DNA from: Leptolinea sp. UBA5366
GTDB lineage: Bacteria > Chloroflexota > Anaerolineae > Anaerolineales > Anaerolineaceae
DNA: 29,519 bases
Reading direction: 5' to 3'
NCBI GenBank assembly: GCA_002407845.1
Contig: DHPK01000022.1
Location: 44,004-73,522, forward strand
The position numbers and the translations under genes were made by a program. Under the pieces are notes generated by a model. The model worked only from the letters and a program-made list of their open reading frames with translations. It was not told the DNA's origin and made no database searches. Positions 16,260 through 22,828 of this stretch are shown in pieces. Each line of letters opens with the position of its first letter. Positions within the stretch are counted from its first letter, which is position 1.

Positions 16260-16284
16260 ACAGGAGCGCATCACGCGCTCCTGT
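16260..16284. terminator. Strong hairpin between ftsH and the M28 gene
   Basis: ACAGGAGCGC (16260-16269) pairs perfectly with GCGCTCCTGT (16275-16284) around a five-base loop. In the direction of ftsH (minus) it is not followed by a T-run; a T-rich stretch lies only on the plus side (TTATTTATTC). It may end or stabilise the ftsH transcript. Confidence 0.5.
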
Positions 16285-16314
16285 TTATTTATTCTGATCT
16301 CAAAAACGCAAAAC

Positions 16315-18186
16315 TTAGGCAGCGGCAGCCTCTTCGAGATAGTTCGGTGTTGAGGATGTCTTGGCAATCGGCGCTGGGAAAATCGCCTCAAAATCTTCCT
16401 TGCTGAGGGTTTCTGCTTCGATCAATTTACTCGCAATTTTATCCAGATACTCCCGGTATTCGATCAGGATATTCTTTGCCCGATCAAAGGAATGACTGAC
16501 AATCTTGCGGACTTCTGCATCGATGTTTTCAGCGACAGCTTCGGAATAATCACGCTGTTCGGAAATTTCACGGCCGAGGAAAACCATTTCTTCCTTTTTC
16601 CCGTAAACGATCGGGCCGAGGGCATCGCTCATGCCCAGGCGTGTCACCATGCTGCGCGCAAGCTGCGTCACGCGCTCAATGTCGTTGGATGCGCCGGAGG
16701 TGATGTCGTCAAACATCAATTCTTCAGCTGCCCGGCCGCCCAGCAGGCTGACCATTTCCGCCTGAATCTGTTTCTTGGACATTAACACGCGGTCTTCGGT
16801 TGGCAAGTGCATCGTGTAGCCGCCGGCTGATCCGCGCCCGATGATGGTCACTTTATGTACCGGATCACACTCGGGGATGACGTTCATAATGATGGCATGC
16901 CCAGCTTCATGATAGGCAATAATGCGCTTTTCTTTTTCGGAAAGGATGCGGCTTTTTTTCTGCGGACCGGCAATGACGCGCTCAACCGCTTCTTCCATTT
17001 CTGAGCGGCCGATGCTGTTTTTGTTTCGGCGCGCAGTCAGAATCGCGGCTTCGTTCATCAGGTTTTCGAGGTCTGCGCCAACGAAACCGGGGGTTGTGCG
17101 TGCCAATGTTTTCAGGTCAACGTCTTTGTCCAGCGGTTTGCCTTTTGAATGGACTTTCAAAATTGCCTCGCGGCCATTAACATCCGGGCGGTCAAGCACG
17201 ACCTGGCGGTCAAAGCGGCCGGGGCGCAGCAGCGCCGGATCCAGAATGTCAGGACGGTTGGTTGCTGCGATGATAATGATATTTGTATCGGTTTCAAACC
17301 CGTCCATTTCAACCAGCATCTGGTTTAGCGTCTGTTCCCGCTCGTCATGGCTTCCGCCCAGTCCGGCACCGCGCTGGCGTCCGACCGCATCAATTTCATC
17401 GATGAAAATAATGCAGGGACTGTTCTTTTTTGCCTGATCGAAAAGATCACGCACGCGGCTGGCGCCGACACCAACAAACATCTCAACGAATTCCGAACCG
17501 CTGATTGAGAAAAACGGCACGCCTGCTTCGCCTGAAACGGCTTTTGCCAGCAGCGTTTTGCCGGTTCCCGGTGCCCCGACCAGCAGCACGCCTTTAGGAA
17601 TGCGGGCACCCAGGCGGGTGAATTTTTGCGGTTCTTTAAGAAATTCTACAATCTCTTCCAACTCTTCTTTTGATTCGTCAACCCCGGCTACATCCGAAAA
17701 TGTGACCGTAGGATGATCGCCTTCAAACATTTTTGCCCGTGATTTTCCAAAGGATAGGGCAGAATTTCCCCCGCCCTGCGTCTGTCTGAAGATAAAATAC
17801 ATCGCCAGTGCAATAAATATGACTGGCAGGAAATAGCTCAAAAGTGAAAAGATTCCGATCCAGCTAGATTCTTCCAGAATTTTGACTTCTATGTTTTCTG
17901 ACGCAAGGTCTTTCGGCGTGACGCCGAGGAGCGAGAGCTGCTCCAGGAACGATGTGTTTTGTTCAATAGTCGCTTTTGCAGTCGACCGGTCCTTATAAAG
18001 GATGTTGACCGTTGATGCGCTCGATTCAATTTTGGCTATGTTCCCGGATTTTATCTGATCAGCAAGTTGGTTGAGTGAAATAGTATTGCTGGCGGTGCGA
18101 TTCCCAGTAAAAGAATATAACAGCAGAGAGATGATCCCCACCAGCAGCAGCAAGTAAACAATGTTAGTTTGTCCTCGTTGTTTCAC
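16315..18186 (-). CDS. ftsH: ATP-dependent membrane zinc protease FtsH
   Basis: A 623-aa AAA+ protease that degrades misplaced membrane proteins and regulators. Two membrane helices (about 8-25 and 110-130) flank a small periplasmic-side domain. Walker A GAPGTGKT (about 203-210), Walker B IIFIDEIDAVG, the second region of homology with ATNRPDILDPALLRPGRFD, and the zinc motif HEAGH (426-430) are all clear. The C-terminal helix domain has a short Glu/Ala-rich tail. The start is GTG at 18186, six to seven bases after GGAGGA. An extended -10 element precedes it at 18215-18223. FtsH and RseP are both membrane proteases of stress control, but they are in separate units here. Confidence 0.98.
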   Translation of the reverse strand: MKQRGQTNIVYLLLLVGIISLLLYSFTGNRTASNTISLNQLADQIKSGNIAKIESSASTVNILYKDRSTAKATIEQNTSFLEQLSLLGVTPKDLASENIEVKILEESSWIGIFSLLSYFLPVIFIALAMYFIFRQTQGGGNSALSFGKSRAKMFEGDHPTVTFSDVAGVDESKEELEEIVEFLKEPQKFTRLGARIPKGVLLVGAPGTGKTLLAKAVSGEAGVPFFSISGSEFVEMFVGVGASRVRDLFDQAKKNSPCIIFIDEIDAVGRQRGAGLGGSHDEREQTLNQMLVEMDGFETDTNIIIIAATNRPDILDPALLRPGRFDRQVVLDRPDVNGREAILKVHSKGKPLDKDVDLKTLARTTPGFVGADLENLMNEAAILTARRNKNSIGRSEMEEAVERVIAGPQKKSRILSEKEKRIIAYHEAGHAIIMNVIPECDPVHKVTIIGRGSAGGYTMHLPTEDRVLMSKKQIQAEMVSLLGGRAAEELMFDDITSGASNDIERVTQLARSMVTRLGMSDALGPIVYGKKEEMVFLGREISEQRDYSEAVAENIDAEVRKIVSHSFDRAKNILIEYREYLDKIASKLIEAETLSKEDFEAIFPAPIAKTSSTPNYLEEAAAA

Positions 18187-18214
18187 TAATGATCCTCCAA
18201 AGTTCTTAATCCAA

Positions 18215-18223
18215 ATTATATCA
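18215..18223 (-). promoter_or_regulatory. Extended -10 promoter of ftsH
   Basis: TGATATAAT on the minus strand is a perfect extended -10 element about 29 nt before the GTG start of ftsH. The -35 region is poor, as expected for this promoter class. Confidence 0.55.
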
Positions 18224-18366
18224 ATAGTACCTGAAATTCCCGGACGGAAGTTTATTTTAATAAAGTTCTTTTACATCTTTCATAAAAAACGACGGAGGAT
18301 TTGTAAATATGGGGGAATCGATCAATTAATCATGATTATTTTAGTTTATAATCTTATCGATGCAAT

Positions 18367-18377
18367 TTGTCATACAA
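18367..18377 (+). promoter_or_regulatory. GntR-type operator candidate 1 before ygeY
   Basis: TTGTCATACAA is a perfect inverted repeat of TTGT around three bases. It fits the TNGT-N3-ACNA pattern known for FadR-subfamily GntR regulators. Its centre is 85 bp from that of candidate 2, about eight helical turns. Confidence 0.45.
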
Positions 18378-18449
18378 TTAAAAGTACAATAAGTTGACAA
18401 TATTTTGTGGAAGAATGCGCTGCATTAGTGTAAAATCAACATAGAAGTT

Positions 18450-18464
18450 AATTGTAAGACAATT
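18450..18464 (+). promoter_or_regulatory. GntR-type operator candidate 2 before ygeY
   Basis: AATTGT-AAG-ACAATT is a 15-bp inverted repeat with the same TTGT-N3-ACAA core as candidate 1. It falls just downstream of the TAAAAT candidate (18431-18436), a usual position for a repressor site. Confidence 0.5.
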
Positions 18465-18537
18465 GAATTCTTTTGAATGCATTTGTCGAACGTGAAAAAC
18501 TACATTCATCGAAAATATAATTTTTTGGAGGAAAAAA

Positions 18538-19752
18538 ATGAGTATTGATTTCAAGGCAATCAAAGCAAAAGCAGAAAGCTATGCAGAAGATATGACCAAG
18601 TTTATGTGCGACCTGATCGCGCTCCCGAGTGAATCCTGTAATGAGAAAGAAGTTATTTACCGGATTAAAGAGGAGATGGAAAAAGTCGGCTTTGATAAAA
18701 TCGAAATCGATCCCATGGGAAACATTTTGGGATACATCGGTCATGGCAAGCATCTGATAGCGATGGATGCGCATATTGACAACGTCGGCGTTGGCGAAAT
18801 CAAAAACTGGACTGTGACTGGTCCTTACGAACCGAAAGTCATCGGCGATGAAATTTATGGCCGCGGCGGTTCTGACCAGGAAGGCGGAATGGTCTCCATG
18901 GTTTACGCCGGCAAGATTATCAAAGATCTGGGTCTCGAAGACGATTACACCCTGTTGATTGTCGGCTCCGTTCAGGAAGAAGACTGCGACGGACTCTGCT
19001 GGCAGTACATCATCAATGAAAGCAATATCCGCCCCGAATTCGTTCTGATTACCGAACCGACTTCCCTGCGGATTTATCGCGGACACCGCGGACGCATGGA
19101 AATCAAAGTCCACACCAGCGGTATCAGCTGCCATGGTTCTGCTCCGGAACGCGGCGACAACGCGATTTACAAGATGGCCGACATCATTGAAGAAGTCCGC
19201 GCCCTCAACGAAAACCTGCATTTCGATCCGTTCCTGGGTAAGGGAACTGTCACGATTTCAGAAATTTTCTGCTCAACTCCTTCCCGCTGCGCAGTCGCAG
19301 ACGGCTGCACGATCTCATTGGATCGCCGCCTGACTGATGGCGAAACTTGGGAAAGCGCCATCCAGGAAGTCAAGAACCTGCCGGGCGTCAAAGCATCAAA
19401 CGCTGAAGTTTCCCTGTACACCTATGAACGCGCTTCATGGACTGGTTTGGAATACCCGACCGAATGTTATTTCCCGACCTGGGTTATCCCGGAAGATCAT
19501 GTTACAACCCGCTCACTGGTTCAGGCTTATGAAGGCTTGTTCGACAAAGCTCCGGTTGTTGATAAATGGACCTTCTCAACCAACGGCGTTTCCATCATGG
19601 GCCGCTATGGCATTCCTTGCATCGGTTTCGGCCCCGGCGCTGAAGAAGAAGCACACGCCCCGAACGAAAAGACTTGGATCAGCCACCTGGTTCAGGCAGC
19701 TGCAATGTATGCTGCAGTTCCGAAGATGTATCTCGAAAACTTGGATAAATAA
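18538..19752 (+). CDS. ygeY: YgeY family M20 metallohydrolase
   Basis: A 404-aa binuclear zinc hydrolase of the M20 peptidase/deacylase family, closely following the YgeY pattern. Metal site blocks are MDAHID (His79, Asp81), GGSDQEGGM (Asp113) and QEEDCDG (Glu147-Glu148). A dimerisation domain with GHRGRMEIKV, SCHGSAPERGDNA and SPSRCAVAD-like blocks follows, then WTFSTNGVSIMGR and HAPNEKTW. In enterobacteria ygeY lies with ygeW and ygeX in a cluster linked to selenium-dependent and anaerobic purine breakdown; a ureido or carbamoyl amino acid is the likely kind of substrate. The ribosome site GGAGGA is strong and codon choice looks biased to AAC, TTC, CGC and GAA, suggesting high expression. 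ygeW starts 32 nt downstream. Confidence 0.94.
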   Translation: MSIDFKAIKAKAESYAEDMTKFMCDLIALPSESCNEKEVIYRIKEEMEKVGFDKIEIDPMGNILGYIGHGKHLIAMDAHIDNVGVGEIKNWTVTGPYEPKVIGDEIYGRGGSDQEGGMVSMVYAGKIIKDLGLEDDYTLLIVGSVQEEDCDGLCWQYIINESNIRPEFVLITEPTSLRIYRGHRGRMEIKVHTSGISCHGSAPERGDNAIYKMADIIEEVRALNENLHFDPFLGKGTVTISEIFCSTPSRCAVADGCTISLDRRLTDGETWESAIQEVKNLPGVKASNAEVSLYTYERASWTGLEYPTECYFPTWVIPEDHVTTRSLVQAYEGLFDKAPVVDKWTFSTNGVSIMGRYGIPCIGFGPGAEEEAHAPNEKTWISHLVQAAAMYAAVPKMYLENLDK

Positions 19753-19784
19753 TTTCATTAACTGGAATTGGAGGATAAACATTT

Positions 19785-20978
19785 ATGAATAAGGCTGAAA
19801 AATTGATTGGGGAACTCAAAGGTCTGAATTTCTCAAAAATGTATAACGAAGACTTTCTGCTGACTTGGGAAAAGTCTGATGATGAGATCGCAGCGACGTT
19901 CAAAGTTGCTGACATTCTGCGCAACCTGCGGGAAAACAACATTTCACCCCGCATTTTTGACAGCGGTCTCGCCGTTTCCCTGTTCCGTGACAATTCGACC
20001 CGCACCCGCTTCAGCTTTGCCAGCGCGGCAAACATGCTCGGACTGGAAGTTCAGGATCTGGACGAAGGCAAATCCCAGATTGCTCATGGTGAAACTGTTC
20101 GCGAAACTGCAAACATGATTTCTTTCATGGCGGACATCATCGGTATTCGTGATGACATGTACATCGGCAAAGGCAACACCTACATGCGCGAAGTCAGCCA
20201 GGCAGTCCGCGAAGGCAACAAAGACGGCGTCCTCGAACAGCGCCCGACGCTGGTCAACCTGCAGTGCGATATCGACCACCCGACCCAGAGTATGTCAGAC
20301 ATGCTGCACATCATCAACACCTATGGCGGCGTTGAGAACCTGAAAGGCAAGAAAATTGCCATGACCTGGGCATATTCCCCGAGCTATGGGAAACCGCTCT
20401 CAGTTCCTCAGGGCGTGATCGGTCTGATGACCCGCTTTGGCATGGATGTCGTTTTGGCTCATCCAGAAGGTTATGAAGTGATGCCGGAAGTTGAAGCAGT
20501 TGCCAGCAAGAACGCGAAAGCGACCGGCGGCAGCTTCGAGAAAACCAACGACATGGCAAAAGCATTCAAAGATGCAGACATCGTCTATCCGAAGAGCTGG
20601 GCACCATTCGCAGCCATGGAAAAACGCACAAACCTCTATGGCGACGGCGATTTCGACGGTATCAAAGCGCTTGAAAAAGACCTGTTGGCACAGAATGCCA
20701 ACCACAAAGACTGGGAATGCACTGAAAAACTGATGAAGTCAACCGTTGACGGCAAAGCATTGTACATGCACTGTCTGCCTGCGGACATCACCGGCGTCAG
20801 CTGCAAAGAAGGCGAAGTTGAAGCGACAGTCTTCGACCGCTATCGCGTCCCGCTCTACAAAGAAGCCAGCTACAAACCTTATATCATCGCTGCCATGATC
20901 GCGCTGAGCAAGGTCAAAGATCCAGTTGCTTACTTTGAAAATCTGCTCAAGAACCAGCCGAAACGCTTTCTTGGTTGA
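19785..20978 (+). CDS. ygeW: YgeW-type knotted carbamoyltransferase
   Basis: A 397-aa member of the aspartate/ornithine transcarbamylase fold. The carbamoyl phosphate loop FRDNSTRTRFSFAS (STRTR at 71-75), the DLDEGKSQIAHGET block, HPTQ (165-168), the MTWAYSPSYGKPLSVPQG region and HCLPADITGVSC (from 329) are those of YgeW rather than of ArgF or PyrB. The enzyme is thought to move a carbamoyl group between phosphate and an amino acid-derived amine; working backwards it would yield carbamoyl phosphate for ATP formation. The natural substrate is not settled. Translation starts after GGAGG at ten bases, and codon choice is as biased as in ygeY. A strong terminator follows. No ygeX-like lyase or carbamate kinase is next to it. 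Confidence 0.94.
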   Translation: MNKAEKLIGELKGLNFSKMYNEDFLLTWEKSDDEIAATFKVADILRNLRENNISPRIFDSGLAVSLFRDNSTRTRFSFASAANMLGLEVQDLDEGKSQIAHGETVRETANMISFMADIIGIRDDMYIGKGNTYMREVSQAVREGNKDGVLEQRPTLVNLQCDIDHPTQSMSDMLHIINTYGGVENLKGKKIAMTWAYSPSYGKPLSVPQGVIGLMTRFGMDVVLAHPEGYEVMPEVEAVASKNAKATGGSFEKTNDMAKAFKDADIVYPKSWAPFAAMEKRTNLYGDGDFDGIKALEKDLLAQNANHKDWECTEKLMKSTVDGKALYMHCLPADITGVSCKEGEVEATVFDRYRVPLYKEASYKPYIIAAMIALSKVKDPVAYFENLLKNQPKRFLG

Positions 20979-21012
20979 GTCATAAACTGATCGATAGTAA
21001 TTCGTAAGATAG

Positions 21013-21045
21013 AACTGTCCTGCAAATCAGCAGGACAGTTTTTTT
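21013..21045 (+). terminator. Rho-independent terminator of ygeYW
   Basis: AACTGTCCTGC and GCAGGACAGTT form a perfect 11-bp stem with a six-base loop (21024-21029), followed by five more T. It lies 34 nt after the ygeW stop codon. Confidence 0.9.
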
Positions 21046-21163
21046 GTCAGAGACAGAGACTCGTTCGAGGTGAATTCGCTGATCTCGCCCGCTGGCGGGT
21101 GGGGTTTCCAGGTTGACTCTTGCTGAGAAATGGGAAAAGGCAGATGCATTCTGGTAGGATTCG

Positions 21164-21199
21164 GAAAAGAAAAAATCCGAACGATACCGTTCGGATTTT
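21164..21199 (-). terminator. Rho-independent terminator of efp
   Basis: AAAATCCGAACG and CGTTCGGATTTT form a perfect 12-bp stem around a four-base loop. On the minus strand it runs into TTTTTTCTTTTCC. It lies about 24 nt beyond the efp stop codon and could also work weakly in the other direction. Confidence 0.85.
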
Positions 21200-21222
21200 A
21201 ATAGAATTTTGGGAAATAGGGC

Positions 21223-21780
21223 TCAGACGCGGGTCTGATATTCACCGGTTGTGGTGTTCACGCGGATGGTGTCACCTTCACTGACAAAGTTGGGGACGCT
21301 CACGCGCGCGCCGGTTTCAACGGTGACCTGTTTGTTGACGCCGGTTGCAGTGTCGCCGCGGACAGCCACGTCAGCCTGAATGACTTTCAGATCGACGTTG
21401 ATCGGCAGTTCATAATCGATAATTTCATCTTGGTAGAGCGTCAGTTTGACCGGCGTTCCTTCAACTAGATAAGGGGCTGCATCTTTCATGATGTCTGCCC
21501 GGACTTCTGGCTGTTCATAGGTTTCGGTGTTCATGAAGTGGAAATAGTCGGCATCAGCATAGAGAAACTGGACATTTTCAAAATCGAGACGCACGTCCTG
21601 AACCCGGTTGCCGGATGTGAACGTTCTTTCATAGGTCGCGCCGGTTCGCAGGTTTCGTGCTTTAATTTTAATGCTGGCATTGCCGCGTCCGGTTTTGTTG
21701 TGGTCGTATTCGAGAACTTTTAGCAATTCCCCATCCATTTCAAACGTGACGCCTTTTCGTAATTCATTTACATCGATCAT
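21223..21780 (-). CDS. efp: Elongation factor P
   Basis: A 185-aa translation factor that enters the ribosome between the P and E sites and rescues stalling at polyproline. The three-domain beta-barrel layout is intact, with the KOW-like first domain, ATYERTFTSGNRVQDV, and the C-terminal block VNTTTGEYQTRV. The residue at the tip of the first domain is Arg32 (HNKTGRGNA) instead of the Lys modified in E. coli and Bacillus. Thermus has a similar GRGGA loop. No EarP, EpmA or YmfI-like modification gene is in the window. The ribosome site is AAGGA, and an extended -10 promoter lies at 21848-21856. A strong terminator makes this a single-gene unit. Confidence 0.97.
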   Translation of the reverse strand: MIDVNELRKGVTFEMDGELLKVLEYDHNKTGRGNASIKIKARNLRTGATYERTFTSGNRVQDVRLDFENVQFLYADADYFHFMNTETYEQPEVRADIMKDAAPYLVEGTPVKLTLYQDEIIDYELPINVDLKVIQADVAVRGDTATGVNKQVTVETGARVSVPNFVSEGDTIRVNTTTGEYQTRV

Positions 21781-21847
21781 AAAACATTCCTTATAGATAA
21801 AATTATTCAGTTAAGTTAGATAAATATTTCAAATATATAGCGAAAGA

Positions 21848-21856
21848 ATTATATCA
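21848..21856 (-). promoter_or_regulatory. Extended -10 promoter of efp
   Basis: TGATATAAT on the minus strand, identical to the element before ftsH, about 68 nt before the efp start codon. No good -35 is present. Confidence 0.55.
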
Positions 21857-21932
21857 GGAATTTCTGCCTCTGAATGGCTGAGCGCTGAAACTCCGGAAGC
21901 TTACAAGCTATAAAAGGATCAATCCGATCGGT

Positions 21933-22655
21933 TTACGGCGCCTCAACGCTGAATTTCGTAACATCAATGTCAGATAACCCTTTGCCATAGGTTTGGACGG
22001 AATAGCCAACGCTGCCTTCCGTGAAATAATTGTCAGTGAAACTTCCATTTTTAGTCGGAGTTTGCTGTTTATCGTTGATGAAAATCTGGAATTCATCCGC
22101 TTTACAGATCAGTGCCAATGTATTGCGCATGTTCAGCCCTAATTTGATGTCATTGGTGAAAAAGCGATCCATGCCGGGATGAAGTACAACATATGGATTT
22201 TTAAACTGATTTTTAAGATAAGGGTCGAATTTCATCAGTTTGTAGGAACCTGCCTCGGGTCCGGCGACCGAAATTCGGAACTCATACCATCCATCTTCAC
22301 TGTAGCGGCAGAGAACTGCATAGGAGGCTTCATTCGATCGGATGTTTTCAAAGGTCGCTTCGACTTTGACGTCTTCGTAACTTGCATCCGAAGTCGTGAC
22401 AATCACGTGGGCTTCCGTCTGCGGGAGCGTGAACATCAGGCGTTTTCTGCCCAGGTTCAAGTAATTGCCATTCGGATTGCCGATCAGCACATTTGATTCC
22501 CAGCGATCCCAAAAGTCATTTGAAAACTTTTCTGTGAATGGGCTGCCTGCTTCGCTCTCAGCAGTCTCTTGAAAGAATGCGGCTCCGGTCAGGGCTAATG
22601 TGACTATGATGATGGACAAGGCAAGAGTAAGGATCCGGTTTGATCGTGTAAACAT
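21933..22655 (-). CDS. Secreted LamG/concanavalin-like domain protein
   Basis: A 240-aa exported protein. Residues 10-30 form a hydrophobic signal segment ending near TGAAFFQ; there is no lipobox Cys. The rest looks like one jelly-roll (concanavalin A-like) domain: an FSNDFWDRWESN opening, NYLNLGRKRLMF, a DVKVEATFEN strand, the DGWYEFRIS core, SYKLMKFD, and a NTLALICKADEFQIFIND strand pair, which is the usual pattern for 3-keto-glycoside hydrolase/DUF1080-like or LamG domains. Function is unknown; sugar binding or cell-surface display is an inference. The ribosome site is a GGGGGA stretch seven bases before the ATG. The 173-nt gap upstream contains three palindromes and probably its promoter. 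Confidence 0.7.
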   Translation of the reverse strand: MFTRSNRILTLALSIIIVTLALTGAAFFQETAESEAGSPFTEKFSNDFWDRWESNVLIGNPNGNYLNLGRKRLMFTLPQTEAHVIVTTSDASYEDVKVEATFENIRSNEASYAVLCRYSEDGWYEFRISVAGPEAGSYKLMKFDPYLKNQFKNPYVVLHPGMDRFFTNDIKLGLNMRNTLALICKADEFQIFINDKQQTPTKNGSFTDNYFTEGSVGYSVQTYGKGLSDIDVTKFSVEAP

Positions 22656-22683
22656 GGTTTCCCCCAGTCAATAGTAAAATTTC

Positions 22684-22698
22684 CTGCGCACTGCGCAG
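22684..22698. repeat. 15-bp palindrome CTGCGCA-C-TGCGCAG
   Basis: A perfect 7-bp inverted repeat with a single-base centre, 29 nt before the start codon of the secreted protein gene. This is a typical size and place for a repressor operator. Confidence 0.5.
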
Positions 22699-22733
22699 TT
22701 GCTGACAGTATAAAAAATCAAAATGTTGAATTG

Positions 22734-22770
22734 TTGATCGTTCTGGGATAATTTTACATCAAACGATCAA
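22734..22770. repeat. 9-bp inverted repeat TTGATCGTT / AACGATCAA
   Basis: The arms are 22734-22742 and 22762-22770, separated by 19 nt, in the same intergenic gap. It could be a binding site pair or a hairpin at the end of the upstream transcript. Confidence 0.45.
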
Positions 22771-22786
22771 AATTACAATCATTCAC

Positions 22787-22799
22787 GCGCAATTTGCGC
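22787..22799. repeat. 13-bp palindrome GCGCAA-T-TTGCGC
   Basis: A perfect 6-bp inverted repeat with one central base, 30 nt past the stop codon of the GH51-like gene. It shares the TGCGCA/TTGCGC core with the palindrome at 22684-22698. Confidence 0.4.
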
Positions 22800-22828
22800 A
22801 GCTAATGCAGCTGAAGGAAGAACAGACC

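Larger units (their letters stand above)
18187..18537. other. Divergent regulatory region of ftsH and ygeY
   Basis: 351 AT-rich nt without a credible gene. The ftsH promoter lies at its left end. The ygeY side has two exact TTGT-N3-ACAA sites (18367-18377 and 18452-18462), a third partial one (TTGT-N3-ACGT, 18483-18493), a TAAAAT -10 candidate (18431-18436) and a strong GGAGGA ribosome site (about 18527-18532). A TTGACA at 18394-18399 has no -10 at the right distance. I could not fit a known riboswitch. Confidence 0.6.

Noticed and set aside
18161..18397. A 78-codon plus-strand frame between ftsH and ygeY
   Set aside because: It begins inside ftsH, has no ribosome site, and its sequence is AT-driven low complexity; it crosses the ftsH promoter.
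18394..18399. Perfect TTGACA as a -35 element for ygeY
   Set aside because: No -10-like sequence lies 15-19 nt downstream, so it is not a complete promoter by itself.
18300..18537. Riboswitch in the ygeY leader
   Set aside because: The region is AT-rich with operator-like palindromes; I could not match conserved cores of purine, guanidine or other known classes.
18448..19221. A 257-codon minus-strand frame across the ygeY start
   Set aside because: It runs through the conserved N-terminal half of ygeY and the regulatory region, shows no family pattern and no ribosome site.
21080..21110. GC-rich CCCGC/GCGGG hairpin after ygeW as a separate RNA element
   Set aside because: The stem is short with almost no loop, lies outside both terminators and has no further supporting structure.
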